64,000 bases of DNA from Streptomyces sp. S465 (GTDB lineage: Bacteria; Actinomycetota; Actinomycetes; Streptomycetales; Streptomycetaceae): the NCBI RefSeq assembly GCF_026898115.1, contig NZ_CP114036.1, positions 2,108,001-2,172,000 of the forward strand, read 5' to 3'. The position numbers and the translations under genes are program-made. The notes beneath the pieces were generated by a model. It worked only from the letters and a program-made list of their open reading frames with translations. It ran no database searches and had not been told where the DNA came from. Position 1 is the stretch's first letter, and each line of letters starts with the position of its first letter. Positions 8,950 through 18,484 of the stretch are shown piece by piece.

Positions 8950-9801
8950 CTACAGGCGGAGGCGGTAGGAGCGGGCCGCGGTGCCGCCGAGGACGGCGGC
9001 CCGCTCGTCCTCGCCGAGCCCGAGGGTGGCGCGCTCCGCGAGGGACACCACCTCGTCGTAGGTCGCGGCCAGGGTGCACACCGGCCAGTCGGAGCCGAAC
9101 AGCACCCGGCCCGGCCCGAAGACGTCCAGGACGTGCCAGGCGTACGGGAGCACCTGCTCGGGCCGCCAGCCGTCCCAGGCGGCCTCGGTGACCAGTCCGG
9201 ACAGTTTGCAGTCGATGTTCGGCAGGGCCGCGAGCACGGCGAGCCGCCGGGCCCAGGGGTCGCGCTCCCCGCCGGCCACGGGCGGTTTGGCGGCGTGGTC
9301 GAGGACGAAGCCCAGCTGGGGCAGCTCGCGGACGGCGTCGATCGCCGCGGGAAGTTCCCTCGGGGTGATCAGCAGGTCGTAGACCAGGCCCGCGTCGGCC
9401 ACGGCGGCGAGCCCGCGGCGGACGTCGTCGCGGGCCAGCCACCGCCGGTCCGGCTCGTCCTGCACCTGGTGGCGCACGCCCACCAGGTGCTCGCCGCCGG
9501 GCCCGGCGGCCAGTTCGGCGAGCACCTCGCCCACCCCGGGGTGGGTGAGGTCGGCCCAGCCGACGACGCCGGCGATACGGTCCCAGCCGTCGGCCAGGGC
9601 GAGGAGTTCCCGGGTCTCCTCGACGGAGGAGCTGGACTGGACGACGACGGTGGCGCCGATCCCATGGGCGTCCAGGTGCGGGGCGAGGTCCTCCGGGGTG
9701 AAGGTGCGGCGGATGGGGTCGGCCCACGGGCCGTCCATCCAGGGCTGTGCACGGCGGGTCAGGTCCCACAGATGGTGGTGGGCGTCGATACGGCGCGGCA
9801 C
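8950..9801 (-). CDS. Amidohydrolase, L-fuconolactonase-like (COG3618)
   Basis: This 283-aa TIM-barrel metallohydrolase is the last gene of the leftward sugar operon. It starts at GTG 9801 with SD GAAGGAG, giving MPRRIDAHHHLWDLTRRAQPWMDGPW. The HxH metal motif (DAHHHLWD), VQSSSSVEETRELLALA, GVRHQVQDEPD, VLDHAAKPP and LFGSDWPVC match the lactonase branch that opens sugar lactones such as L-fuconolactone. Operon partners (aldose dehydrogenase-like AKR, fuconate dehydratase-like protein, SDR) fit that role. Related members hydrolyse other lactones or 2-pyrone-4,6-dicarboxylate, so specificity is inferred from context. Confidence 0.85.
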   Translation of the reverse strand: MPRRIDAHHHLWDLTRRAQPWMDGPWADPIRRTFTPEDLAPHLDAHGIGATVVVQSSSSVEETRELLALADGWDRIAGVVGWADLTHPGVGEVLAELAAGPGGEHLVGVRHQVQDEPDRRWLARDDVRRGLAAVADAGLVYDLLITPRELPAAIDAVRELPQLGFVLDHAAKPPVAGGERDPWARRLAVLAALPNIDCKLSGLVTEAAWDGWRPEQVLPYAWHVLDVFGPGRVLFGSDWPVCTLAATYDEVVSLAERATLGLGEDERAAVLGGTAARSYRLRL

Positions 9802-9827
9802 GGGCACTCCTTCGGGTCGCCTTCGGG

Positions 9828-10844
9828 TCAGGCCGGCCGGACCGGCAGCGGGATGTCGTCGTCGAGCAGACCGCGCCGCACCAGGGTCCGCCACAGTTCG
9901 TCGGGGATGTCGCGGGTGAACAGCTCGGCGTTGTCCCGGACTTCGGCCGGGGATGCGCAGCCGACCAGCGCCGCGGCCACCGCGGGATGGCCGAAGGGGA
10001 AGCGCAGCGCTGCGGCCCGCAGCTCCACGCCGAACTCGGCGCACACCGAGGCCAGCCGCCGGGCCCGCTCGATGAGCTCGGCCGGCGCCCGCCGGTAGTC
10101 GTAGTGGGCCCCGGGGCCGGGGTCGGCGAGCAGCCCGGAGTTGTAGACCCCGCCGGCCACCACGGAGGTGCCGCGCCGCTCGCACACCGGCAGCAGGTCG
10201 TCGTAGGCGGTGCGCTCCAGCAGTGTCCAGCGGCCCGCGCACAGCACGACGTCCACGTCGAAGTCGGCGACGAACCGGGCGAGCACATCGCTGTGGTTCA
10301 TGCCGAAGCCGATGGCCCGGACGAGCCCTTCCGCCTTCAGCTCGGCCAGTGCCGCGAAACCCGTCTCATGGACCTCACGGATGTGGTTCTCCGGGTCGTG
10401 GAGGTAGACGATGTCCACCGCGTCGACCCCGAGCCGCTCCAGGGAGGACTCCAGGGTGGCCCGGATGCCGTCCCGGGTGAAGTCCCACTCCCGGACCCGG
10501 TCGGGGGTGGCCGCGAACCCCTCCGCCTGGCCGGGCTCTCCCAGGAAGCGGGGCCGCAGCCGCCGCCCCACCTTGGTGGAGAGCGTGTACCCGGCGCGGT
10601 CGCGCCCGGCCAGCACCCGTCCCAGCCGTTCCTCGGAGAGTCCGACGCCGTAGTGCGGCGCGGTGTCCATATAGGTGAGACCGGTGTCGAATGCCGCCCT
10701 TACGGTCTCCCTGGCGCGCTCCTCCGGCACCGCCTCGTAGAGATTGGCCAGCGGCGCGCAGCCGAGGCCCAGGGGTGGCACCCGCACTCCCGAGCGCCCC
10801 AGTTCGCGCGGGCCGCTCGGGGCCCGTCCGCCGTCGACCGCCAT
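9828..10844 (-). CDS. Aldo/keto reductase, L-fucose (D-threo-aldose) dehydrogenase-like
   Basis: This 338-aa AKR-fold enzyme starts at ATG 10844 after AGGAGGG. It shows LGRSGVRVPPLGLGCAPLANL, the catalytic segment TGLTYMDTAPHYGVGLSEERLG, and the VDIVYLHDPE strand typical of the D-threo-aldose 1-dehydrogenase branch. In non-phosphorylative fucose catabolism this enzyme oxidises the sugar to the lactone with NAD(P). It lies between the transporter permease (21 bp upstream) and the lactonase (26 bp downstream), exactly where that step would be expected. Substrate assignment is contextual. Confidence 0.87.
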   Translation of the reverse strand: MAVDGGRAPSGPRELGRSGVRVPPLGLGCAPLANLYEAVPEERARETVRAAFDTGLTYMDTAPHYGVGLSEERLGRVLAGRDRAGYTLSTKVGRRLRPRFLGEPGQAEGFAATPDRVREWDFTRDGIRATLESSLERLGVDAVDIVYLHDPENHIREVHETGFAALAELKAEGLVRAIGFGMNHSDVLARFVADFDVDVVLCAGRWTLLERTAYDDLLPVCERRGTSVVAGGVYNSGLLADPGPGAHYDYRRAPAELIERARRLASVCAEFGVELRAAALRFPFGHPAVAAALVGCASPAEVRDNAELFTRDIPDELWRTLVRRGLLDDDIPLPVRPA

Positions 10845-10864
10845 GGCTCCCTCCTGCCCGTTGC

Positions 10865-11902
10865 TCAGTCCTGCTTCTCGCCGCCGGCATAGCGGGAGAT
10901 GATCAGGGCGACGATGATGATCGAGCCATTGATGAACTGGTTCCACAGCGGCGGTACCCCGCCGAGGGTCATCACATTGACGACCAGTTGCAGAGTCAGC
11001 ACACCGGTGAGCGCGCCGAAGAGCGTGCCCCGACCGCCCTTGAGGCTGATCCCGCCGATGACCGCCGCGGCGAACACCTGGAAGATCCAGCCGTTGCCCT
11101 GGGTCGCCGCGACCGAGCCGTAGTGGCCGGTGTAGAGGACGCCCGCGAAGGCGGCGAGAAGGCCGCCGACGCTGAGCACGATCCAGGTGATCCGGTCCAC
11201 CCGGATGCCCGCCGCCCGCGCGGCCTCGGGGTTGCCGCCGATCGCGTACAGCGCGCGTCCGTGCCGCAGATAGCCCAGCGCCAGGCCGCCGACCGCGTAC
11301 AGCCCCAGGCAGATCCACACGGCGGCGGGCACGCCCAGCCATTCGGCCTTGCCGAGGTAGCGGAAGGATGCGGGGACGTTGACGATCGACTGGCCCTCGG
11401 CGACGCCGACCTGGAGTCCGCGCAGCATGGTGAGCATGCCCAGGGTCGCGATGAAGCCGTTGACCCGCAGCTTGAGGATCAGGAAGCCGTTGGCCGCGCC
11501 GATCAGCGCCCCGACCGACAGACACAGCGGGATGGCGGTCCACACCGGCAGCAGCCCCAGGCCCTCGAACCGCGCCCCGTGCTCGGGCAGCACGAACCAT
11601 AAGGCGATCACGGGCGCCACGGCGATGGTCGACTCCAGCGAGAGGTCCATCCGCCCGCTGATCAGGATCAGCGCCTCGCCCAGCACCAGCAGCCCCAGCT
11701 CGGTGGACTGCTGGACGACGCCGATCAGGTTGTCCTGGGTGAGGAAGGCGGGTGAGACGATGAAGCCGATCACCCCGAGGACGAAGATCACGGGGACCAG
11801 CGACAGATCGCGCCAGCGCGCGAGGTCGATCCGCGGCCGGCCCCGCCCCGCCGGGTCGTCGGCCACCGCCTCGGCGGTCCGCCGCCGTGCCGTATCGGTC
11901 AT
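10865..11902 (-). CDS. Sugar ABC transporter permease, RbsC type
   Basis: This 345-aa multi-spanning permease belongs to the BPD_transp_2 (ribose/simple-sugar) family. Recognisable segments are LTQDNLIGVVQQSTELGLLVLGEALILISGRMDLS near TM2-3, TLGMLTMLRGLQVGV, and GGNPEAARAAGIRVDRI in the cytoplasmic loop. The C-terminus has GGRGTLFGALTGVLTLQLVVNVM. Its ATG overlaps the ATPase stop (ATGA), so the two are co-translated. It should form the homodimeric channel of the operon's sugar importer. Confidence 0.92.
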   Translation of the reverse strand: MTDTARRRTAEAVADDPAGRGRPRIDLARWRDLSLVPVIFVLGVIGFIVSPAFLTQDNLIGVVQQSTELGLLVLGEALILISGRMDLSLESTIAVAPVIALWFVLPEHGARFEGLGLLPVWTAIPLCLSVGALIGAANGFLILKLRVNGFIATLGMLTMLRGLQVGVAEGQSIVNVPASFRYLGKAEWLGVPAAVWICLGLYAVGGLALGYLRHGRALYAIGGNPEAARAAGIRVDRITWIVLSVGGLLAAFAGVLYTGHYGSVAATQGNGWIFQVFAAAVIGGISLKGGRGTLFGALTGVLTLQLVVNVMTLGGVPPLWNQFINGSIIIVALIISRYAGGEKQD

Positions 11903-13539
11903 GGCTGCCTTCCTTCCGTGCGGTCTCCCGTGTCCCCTGCGCCCCTTGCATCCCCTGTGCCGCTTGCGTCCCCTGTGTCTCCCGCCGTGCCGTCCGGGCC
12001 CGTGGTGCCGGGTCCGGTCATGCCCTCCATGGCGGCCACCAGCTGACGGTCGCTCCAGCCGCCGCCGAACTCCGCGACTACCCGTCCGTGGAAGAACGCC
12101 AGGACCCGGTCGCAGATCCGCAGGTCGTCCAGTTCGTCGGAGACGATGACCGCGCCGCTCCCGGCCGCGGCCACGTCCCGTACGACGCCGAGCAGCGCGT
12201 CCTTGGACCTCACGTCCACCCCGGCGGTCGGGCGGATCGCGACCAGGACGCTGGGCTCACGGGCCAGCGCCCGCGCGATGACGACCTTCTGCTGATTTCC
12301 GCCGGACAAACCCGAAACCGGCTGTGAGGGGCCCGAGGTCTTGATGTCCAGGGAGGTGATCATCCGCTGGGCGAAGGCGCGGGTGCGGGAGGGCAGCACG
12401 GTGCCGTAGGGCCCCAGCTGGTCGGTGACGGTCAGCGTGGCGTTCTCGGCGACGCTGCGGCCCAGGACCAGGCCCTGGTCGTGCCGGTCCTCCGGGACGT
12501 AGCCGATGCCCGCGTCGACGGCGTGCGGCACGCTGCCGGGGCGCACCGGCCGGCCACGCACCGACAGCCGGCCGCCGGCCGGTGTGCGCAGCCCCACCAG
12601 GGTCTCGCCGACCGCCGTGTTGCCGCTGGCCGTGGCCCCGGCCAGACCGAGCACCTCGCCGGGGCGCACCACCAGGTCCAGCGGCTCGAACTCGCCCTTG
12701 CGGACGAGCCCTTCGGTGCGCAGCACCGGCTCCCCGCCCGGGGCGGCGTCCTTACGGGTGACGCGAACCCGGACGGCCGCCCGGGAGTCACCCCCGGACG
12801 CCGCGCCGTCGTCCCCGGTCATCGCCGCCACCAGCGCCTCCTTGGGCAGCTCGGCGACCGGGGCGGTCAGCACGTGCCGGGCGTCGCGGAAGACGGTGAC
12901 GGTGTCGCAGAGTTCGTAGACCTCCTGGAGGTGGTGCGAGATGAACAGGAAGGCGACCCCCTGGCGGCGCAGCTCGCGCAGCTTGGCGAAGAGCCGCTCG
13001 ATACCGCCCGCGTCGAGCTGGGCGGTGGGCTCGTCGAGGATGATCAGCCGGGCGCCGAAGGACAGGGCGCGGGCGATCTCCACGAACTGCCGCTGCTCGA
13101 CGCCGAGGTCCTTCGCCCGCGCCCGGGGGTCCACCGCCACGCCGTACTCGGCCAGCAGCGCACGGGCGTCCTCGCGCAGGGCGTGCCAGCGGATGCGTCC
13201 CGTGCCCGGGAACCGGTTGAGGTACAGGTTCTCGGCGACCGTCAGCTCCGGGACCACCATCGACTTCTGGTAGACGCAGGCCACCCGGCGCTGCCAGGCG
13301 GCGGTGTCGCCGTAGCCCGGGGCGGGCTCGCCGGAGAAGGTCACCTCGCCCTCGTCCGGGCGCTCCATGCCGGTCAGGACGGACACCAGGGTGGACTTGC
13401 CCGCCCCGTTGCGCCCGACGAGCGCATGGGCCTCCCCGGGCCGTACGGCCAGCCGGGCGTGGTCCAGGGCGACGGTGGGCCCGAACCGTTTGACGATGCC
13501 CCGGGCCCGCACCACGGCGGGCTGCTCGACCGCGGCCAT
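11899..13539 (-). CDS. Sugar ABC transporter ATP-binding protein, RbsA type (tandem NBD)
   Basis: This 546-aa double ATPase starts at ATG 13539, directly after the binding-protein gene. NBD1 has an intact Walker A GRNGAGKST (about residue 40), a variant signature (GVEQRQFVEIARAL) and Walker B LIILDEPTAQLD. NBD2 has a degenerate Walker A region (GATASGNTAVG), a good signature SGLSGGNQQKV, and a Walker B ending VLVAIRPTAGVD, in which the usual DEP is missing. One weakened site is common in this family. The C-terminal 40 residues are low-complexity Gly/Thr/Asp repeats (TGDASGTGDARGAGDTGD). It pairs with the RbsC-like permease. Confidence 0.92.
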   Translation of the reverse strand: MAAVEQPAVVRARGIVKRFGPTVALDHARLAVRPGEAHALVGRNGAGKSTLVSVLTGMERPDEGEVTFSGEPAPGYGDTAAWQRRVACVYQKSMVVPELTVAENLYLNRFPGTGRIRWHALREDARALLAEYGVAVDPRARAKDLGVEQRQFVEIARALSFGARLIILDEPTAQLDAGGIERLFAKLRELRRQGVAFLFISHHLQEVYELCDTVTVFRDARHVLTAPVAELPKEALVAAMTGDDGAASGGDSRAAVRVRVTRKDAAPGGEPVLRTEGLVRKGEFEPLDLVVRPGEVLGLAGATASGNTAVGETLVGLRTPAGGRLSVRGRPVRPGSVPHAVDAGIGYVPEDRHDQGLVLGRSVAENATLTVTDQLGPYGTVLPSRTRAFAQRMITSLDIKTSGPSQPVSGLSGGNQQKVVIARALAREPSVLVAIRPTAGVDVRSKDALLGVVRDVAAAGSGAVIVSDELDDLRICDRVLAFFHGRVVAEFGGGWSDRQLVAAMEGMTGPGTTGPDGTAGDTGDASGTGDARGAGDTGDRTEGRQP

Positions 13540-13541
13540 GG

Positions 13542-14576
13542 TCACTTCTTCTCGAGCTGGTTGGCCCACAGCTTCGTGTCGTCGACGTTCTCCTTGGTGA
13601 CCAGCGGCGCCGGGAGCTGGTCCTCCAGGCCGTTCCCGATCTTGACGATCTCGGAGCCGTGATCGGTGGGGCCCGGGGTGAACGTCTTGCCGTCCAGAGC
13701 CGCCTTCGCGTAGTTCAGGGCCCACTGGGCGTAGAGGTCGGCGGGCTGGGAGAGGGTGGCGTCGATCTTCCCGGAGCGGATCGCGTCCAGCTCCTCGGGG
13801 ATCCCGTCGTTGGAGATGATCGTGATGTGCTTGGCCGAACCGGCCGGTTTCAGCAGCCTCTTCTGCTCCAGCAGCGCGAGGGTGGGCTGGAGGAAGGCGC
13901 CGCCCGCCTGCATATAGATGCCGTTCACGTCCTTGTGCTGGGCCAGCAGGCTCTGCAGCTTGGCGGAGGCCACATCGCCCTTCCAGTCGGTCGGCAGCTC
14001 ATGCACCGTGATGCCGGGGTACTTCTTCTTCATGCAGGAGGCGAACGCCTGCGAACGGTCCCGGCCGTTGATGGAGCTGAGATCGCCCTGGAGCTCGGCG
14101 ACCCGGCCCTTGCCGCCCAGCTTCTCACCGAGGTACTCGCACGCCTTGGTGCCGTACGCCCGGTTGTCGGCCCGCACCACCATGTAGACCTTGCCCGAGT
14201 CGGGGCGGGTGTCCACGCTCACCACGGGGATCTTCTTCTCCGCCAGCTGTTCCAGGGTGGCGGAGACGGCCCCGGTGTCCTGGGGGGCCATGATGACCGC
14301 CTTGGCGCCCTGGTCGGTCAACGCCTGGACGTTGGCGACCAGTTTGGAGATGTCGTTCTGCGAGTTGGACAGGGGCAGCGCGGAGACCGTGCCCTTGTCG
14401 ATGCCCTTCTCCAGGTACTGCTGGTAGGAGTTCCAGAAGTCGGTGTCCGTCCGCGGCATGTCGATGCCGACCTTGCCGCCGCCGGCGCCGTTGCTCTCAC
14501 GGTTGCAGCCGGTGAGCGCCGCGACGGCCAGCAGCACGGCGCAGGCGGCGGTGCCGGTGGTGCGGAGTCTCGTCAT
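13542..14576 (-). CDS. Sugar ABC transporter substrate-binding lipoprotein
   Basis: This 344-aa type-I periplasmic binding protein (RbsB-like) has a signal peptide with lipobox LTGC, followed by a short linker and IDMPRTDTDFWNSYQQYLEKGI. The ligand-binding hinge region shows AVIMAPQDTGAVSATLEQLAEKKIPVVSVDTRPD. The C-lobe contains YMQAGGAFLQPTLALLEQ and ISNDGIPEELDAIRSGKIDATLSQPADLYAQWAL. It should capture the sugar for the RbsA/RbsC pair. Its neighbours suggest L-fucose or a close 6-deoxy sugar. Confidence 0.9.
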   Translation of the reverse strand: MTRLRTTGTAACAVLLAVAALTGCNRESNGAGGGKVGIDMPRTDTDFWNSYQQYLEKGIDKGTVSALPLSNSQNDISKLVANVQALTDQGAKAVIMAPQDTGAVSATLEQLAEKKIPVVSVDTRPDSGKVYMVVRADNRAYGTKACEYLGEKLGGKGRVAELQGDLSSINGRDRSQAFASCMKKKYPGITVHELPTDWKGDVASAKLQSLLAQHKDVNGIYMQAGGAFLQPTLALLEQKRLLKPAGSAKHITIISNDGIPEELDAIRSGKIDATLSQPADLYAQWALNYAKAALDGKTFTPGPTDHGSEIVKIGNGLEDQLPAPLVTKENVDDTKLWANQLEKK

Positions 14577-14666
14577 CGAGTCCCGTCCTTGGTCGTTCCT
14601 GGTCGAGTCGTCCGGGTGGCGCTGCTCCTCGGCGGTTCGGCGGGGTGGACTGGAGAAGGCGGTGTC

Positions 14667-15443
14667 TCAGGAGGAGGCGGGGCGCAGCCGCAGGCCCTGC
14701 ATCCCTCCGTCGACGGCCAGCGCGGTGCCGGTGACGGCCGCGGCGGCGGGGCCGGCGAGATACGCGACGGCGGCGGCCACCTCGTCGGCGGAGACCAGCC
14801 GTCCGGTGGGCTGCCGGGCCTCCAGGGCGGCCCGCTCGGCCGCCGGATCGGGAGCCTGGTCGAGCAGCCGGCAGACCCACGGGGTGTCCACGGTGCCGGG
14901 GTTGACGCAGTTGACGCGGATCCCCTCGCGGATGTGGTCCGCCGCCATGGCGAGGGTGAGTGACAGCACCGCGCCCTTGCTGGCGCTGTAGGCGGCGCGC
15001 TGCGGCAGTCCGGCGGTGGCGGCGATCGAGCAGGTGTGGGTGATGGAGACGGCGCCGGGCCGGTCGGCCGCGGCGGCGCGCAGATGCGGCAGCGCGGCGC
15101 GCGCGGTGCGGACCAGGCCCAGCACGTTGATGTCCAGCAGCCGGTGCCACTCCTCGTCGGAGTTGTCCTCGACGGTGCCGATCGCGCCGACGCCCGCGTT
15201 GCCGACGACCGTGTGCAGGGCGCCGAATTCGGCCACCGCCGCGTCCACCGCGCCCCTGATCGCCTCGTCGGAGGTGACATCGGCCTTGAGCGGCAGCGTG
15301 CCGTCCGGGGCGCCCGACGGGTCGCGGTCGAGCACGGCGACCCGCGCGCCGCGGTCGCGCAGCGTGGCGGCGATGGCGGCGCCGATACCGGAGGCGCCGC
15401 CGGTGACGAGCGCGGCCAGCCCTTCGAAGTCCCCGGTGGTCAC
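14667..15443 (-). CDS. SDR family oxidoreductase, likely 2-keto-3-deoxy-fuconate dehydrogenase
   Basis: This 258-aa classical short-chain dehydrogenase starts at GTG 15443 with SD AGGAGG and overlaps the dehydratase stop by GTGA. The NAD-binding TGGASGIG lies at residues 12-19, [10 protein letters not shown] in the middle, and the catalytic Ser...YSASK ([20 protein letters not shown]) is intact. In the non-phosphorylative L-fucose route an SDR oxidises 2-keto-3-deoxy-L-fuconate at C4, directly after the dehydratase; coupling with the dehydratase gene supports this role. Other sugar dehydrogenase functions cannot be excluded. Confidence 0.87.
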   Translation of the reverse strand: MTTGDFEGLAALVTGGASGIGAAIAATLRDRGARVAVLDRDPSGAPDGTLPLKADVTSDEAIRGAVDAAVAEFGALHTVVGNAGVGAIGTVEDNSDEEWHRLLDINVLGLVRTARAALPHLRAAAADRPGAVSITHTCSIAATAGLPQRAAYSASKGAVLSLTLAMAADHIREGIRVNCVNPGTVDTPWVCRLLDQAPDPAAERAALEARQPTGRLVSADEVAAAVAYLAGPAAAAVTGTALAVDGGMQGLRLRPASS

Positions 15444-16894
15444 TGGTGGTCCTCCTGTCGTACGGACGGTTCGTGCGCGGACGGTTCGTGCGCGGACGGA
15501 TCGGGTGCGGGCGGTCCCTGTGCGGGCTGCCGGGCGAGGCGGGTCCGCCATTCGGGCCCGTCCGGATAGCGGTAGGCGGCGATCGACTCGGGGTACATAC
15601 GAGCGGAGAAGCCCGGCGCGGTCGGTGCGCGGTAGCGGCCCGCCTCGATCACCACCGGGTCGGCGAAGTGCTCATGGAGGTGGTCGACATACTCGATGAC
15701 CCGGTCGTCCCAGCTGCCCGAGACGGCCACGAAGTCGAACATGGCCAGGTGCTGGACCAGTTCGCACAGCCCCACGCCGCCCGCGTGCGGGCACACCGGA
15801 CGTCCGTACTTGGCGGCGAGCAGCAGGATCGCGAGGTTCTCGTTGACCCCGGCGACCCGCGCCGCGTCGATCTGGACGAAGTCCACCGCCCCGGCCTGGA
15901 GCAGCTGTTTGAAGACCACGCGGTTGGCGACGTGTTCACCGGTGGCGACCCTGACCGGCTGTCCGGCACGGATGGCGGCGTGCGCGAGGACGTCGTCCGG
16001 GCTGGTGGGCTCCTCGATCCAGTGCGGGTCGTACGGCGCCAGGGCGCTCATCCAGCGCACCGCCTCCGCCACGTCCCAGCGCTGGTTGGCGTCCACCGCG
16101 ATACGCACACCGGGACCGACCGCCTCGCGCGCGAGCCGCAGCCGCCTGAGGTCCTCGTCGAGATCGGCCCCGACCTTGAGCTTGATCTGGCCGAAGCCGT
16201 CGGCGACGGCCTCCTGCGCCAGCTTGACCATTTTCTCGTCGGAGTAGCCGAGCCAGCCGGGCGAGGTGGTGTAGGCGGGGTAGCCCCGCTCGCGCAGGCG
16301 CGCGGCCCGCTCGGCGCGGCCGGGCTCGGCGGCGCGCAGGATCGCGAGCGCCTCGTCGCGGGAGAGCGCGTCGCTGAGGTAGCGGAAGTCGACCAGCTCC
16401 ACCAGCTCCTCGGGCGACATCTCGGCGAGGAACCGCCACAGGGGCTTGGCGGCGTGCCGGGCGGCGAGGTCCCAGGCGGCGTTGACCACCGCCCCGGCCG
16501 CCATATGCATGACGCCCTTCTCCGGTCCGAGCCAGCGCAGCTGCGAGTCATGGGTCAGCTCACGGTGCAGGGCGGCGAGGTCGGCGGCGGTCAACGGCAC
16601 GGGGCGGCCCACCACATGGGAGCGCAGGGAGCGGATGGCGGCCGCGGTGACATCGTTGCCGCGGCCGATGGTGAAGACGAAGCCGTACCCCTCGCACGCC
16701 GTCCCGCCGGACGCCGTCCCACCGAACGCCGTCTCCTCGGACGCCGTGCCCTCCTCGGCGTCCGTGCGCAGCACGACATAGGCGGCGGAGTAGTCGGGGT
16801 CCGGGTTCATGGCGTCCGAGCCGTCGAGCTGCTCCGAGGTGGGAAATCGGATGTCGTGGACCTCGAGCTCGGTGACGGACGGACGCAGACTCAA
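15440..16894 (-). CDS. L-fuconate dehydratase-like enolase superfamily enzyme
   Basis: This 484-aa enzyme of the mandelate racemase/fuconate dehydratase group is predicted to remove water from L-fuconate. A TTG start at 16894 is chosen because GGGAG lies 6 nt upstream and the protein then begins with the family pattern [38 protein letters not shown]. Active-site segments are FGQIKLKVG (the KxK region), [22 protein letters not shown] and [17 protein letters not shown]. Residues about 47-65 are an inserted imperfect repeat ([17 protein letters not shown]), which makes the protein longer than the usual 430-440 aa. It heads the seven-gene operon. Confidence 0.88.
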   Translation of the reverse strand: MSLRPSVTELEVHDIRFPTSEQLDGSDAMNPDPDYSAAYVVLRTDAEEGTASEETAFGGTASGGTACEGYGFVFTIGRGNDVTAAAIRSLRSHVVGRPVPLTAADLAALHRELTHDSQLRWLGPEKGVMHMAAGAVVNAAWDLAARHAAKPLWRFLAEMSPEELVELVDFRYLSDALSRDEALAILRAAEPGRAERAARLRERGYPAYTTSPGWLGYSDEKMVKLAQEAVADGFGQIKLKVGADLDEDLRRLRLAREAVGPGVRIAVDANQRWDVAEAVRWMSALAPYDPHWIEEPTSPDDVLAHAAIRAGQPVRVATGEHVANRVVFKQLLQAGAVDFVQIDAARVAGVNENLAILLLAAKYGRPVCPHAGGVGLCELVQHLAMFDFVAVSGSWDDRVIEYVDHLHEHFADPVVIEAGRYRAPTAPGFSARMYPESIAAYRYPDGPEWRTRLARQPAQGPPAPDPSAHEPSAHEPSVRQEDHQ

Positions 16895-16927
16895 CGGGAA
16901 CTCCCTAAACGATGCGCGCGAGAGAAG

Positions 16928-16956
16928 ATCGGACCTTTCGCGGTGATCCGATGTAT
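16928..16956. promoter_or_regulatory. Candidate GntR operator/promoter region of the sugar operon
   Basis: TCCGATGTAT (16947-16956) is identical to the minus-strand reading of the GntR regulator's own upstream site. ATCGGA at 16928-16933 forms a spaced inverted repeat with TCCGAT at 16947-16952. The site is 34-62 bp upstream of the dehydratase TTG, where a repressor would block transcription. No clear -10/-35 hexamers are evident. Confidence 0.5.
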
Positions 16957-17147
16957 AGCGCCGCCCTAACGGTTTCGTCCAGGGGTGTGGCGGACATTTC
17001 GAAGGACAGATCGGATGAATGGAGGAACGCTCTGGTGCGGGGGCTGCGGCCGGAGACCCGGAAAGCCGTAGGCTTGGGTGGCACGCAATGGGAACTGCAG
17101 CTGGAGGCGGAATTGATCGGTCCGCCCCGGCCGGAAGGAGGCGCTGG

Positions 17148-18314
17148 GTGATCGAGCTTGAGGGGGTTCCCGAGCTGATCGACCCGGTCATGATCTGTGC
17201 CTTCGAGGGCTGGAACGACGCCGGAGACGCCGCCTCCACCGCGGTCGGGCACCTGGACCGGGAGTGGAAGGGCGAGGTCTTCGCCTCGCTCGACGCCGAG
17301 GACTACTACGACTTCCAGGTGAACCGGCCCACCGTGGCGCTGGACGGCGGGGTGCGCAAGATCACCTGGCCGACGACCCGGCTCTCGGTGGTCCGGGCGG
17401 ACACCGGGGAGAAGTCCCGGGACCTGGTGCTGGTGCGCGGTATCGAGCCGAGCATGCGCTGGCGGTCGTTCTGCAACGAGATCCTCGGCTACGCCCATGA
17501 GTTGGGCGTGGAGATGATCGTCATCCTCGGCGCACTGCTCGGCGACACCCCGCACACCCGGCCGGTGCCGGTCAGCGGCGTCACCTCCGATCCGGACCTG
17601 GCCCGCAGCCTCGACCTGGAGGAGACCCGCTACGAGGGCCCGACCGGGATCGTCGGAATCCTCCAGGAGGCTTGCACCCACGCGGGCGTTCCGGCGGTGA
17701 GCCTGTGGGCGGCCGTGCCGCACTACGTCTCGCAGCCGCCGAACCCGAAGGCCACCCTGGCGCTGCTCAACCGCCTCGAGGACCTCATCGCGGTGCGCAT
17801 CCCGCTCGGTGAGCTGACCGAGGACTCACGGGCCTGGCAGCTCGGCGTGGACCAGCTGGCCGCCGAGGACAGCGAGGTCGCCGAGTACGTCCAGTCGCTG
17901 GAGGAGGCGCGGGACACCGCCGAGCTGCCGGAGGCGTCGGGCGAGGCCATCGCCCGCGAGTTCGAGCGCTATCTGCGGCGGCGCGACGGCCAGCCCGGCC
18001 CCGGCGGCCACGCGACCGAGACCGGCGGTCTCGCGGACGGCCGGGAGGGCGGCACGGCGGGTCCTGGCACCGGCTCGGGCACCCCGTACCTACGCGACCC
18101 CGCCGGCGGCCAGGGCCGGCCGCGCAAGCCGTCCGCCAAGGACGACGAGGCGGACAAGGGCGACGCCGAGGACACGGACGGCACCGGGGCCGACGCCAAG
18201 GAGCCGGACGACAACGCCCAGGACACCGAGGACCGGGACGACTCGCACGGCGACCAGGGGGACGAAGGGGACCAGAGCGGCCAGGGGGACCAGGGGTCCG
18301 ACTCCGGCCAGTAG
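17148..18314 (+). CDS. PAC2 family protein
   Basis: This 388-aa protein starts at GTG 17148 after GGAAGGAG (spacing 7). The PAC2 (proteasome assembly chaperone-like) domain covers residues 1-260, with [29 protein letters not shown] at the start and [18 protein letters not shown] and [12 protein letters not shown] inside. The family is conserved in actinobacteria that carry a proteasome, but its biochemical role is unsettled. Residues about 325-388 are a disordered, highly acidic Asp/Gly/Gln tail ([20 protein letters not shown]) that looks species-specific. It diverges from the sugar operon and is followed by a strong hairpin. Confidence 0.9.
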   Translation: MIELEGVPELIDPVMICAFEGWNDAGDAASTAVGHLDREWKGEVFASLDAEDYYDFQVNRPTVALDGGVRKITWPTTRLSVVRADTGEKSRDLVLVRGIEPSMRWRSFCNEILGYAHELGVEMIVILGALLGDTPHTRPVPVSGVTSDPDLARSLDLEETRYEGPTGIVGILQEACTHAGVPAVSLWAAVPHYVSQPPNPKATLALLNRLEDLIAVRIPLGELTEDSRAWQLGVDQLAAEDSEVAEYVQSLEEARDTAELPEASGEAIAREFERYLRRRDGQPGPGGHATETGGLADGREGGTAGPGTGSGTPYLRDPAGGQGRPRKPSAKDDEADKGDAEDTDGTGADAKEPDDNAQDTEDRDDSHGDQGDEGDQSGQGDQGSDSGQ

Positions 18315-18404
18315 CCACGGCCCCGCCGCCGTACGGCATACGACGCGCCGTACGGCATACGACGGGCGGCACGGCACACCGCGCGGCACACCTGGAACAG
18401 CGCT

Positions 18405-18437
18405 GAGCCCGCGCCGGGACGATCCCGGCGCGGGCTC
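18405..18437. terminator. Bidirectional hairpin terminator between PAC2 gene and mshC
   Basis: A perfect 14-bp stem (GAGCCCGCGCCGGG pairing with 18424-18437) with a 5-nt loop is followed by TTGTTCTT on the plus strand. It sits between convergent genes and can serve both. Confidence 0.85.
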
Positions 18438-18484
18438 TTGTTCTTACGGTCGCGGTGTGCCGGCGACGCGGCCGCGACGCCGCG

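Noticed and set aside
9133..10098. Plus-strand open frames opposite the amidohydrolase and aldo/keto reductase
   Set aside because: These are antisense shadows of genes on the minus strand. The minus-strand products match known families from end to end.
16912..17151. 79-codon plus-strand ORF in the operon-PAC2 intergenic region
   Set aside because: No SD, poor codon pattern and no homologous feature; the region is better explained as a divergent promoter zone with operator-like repeats.
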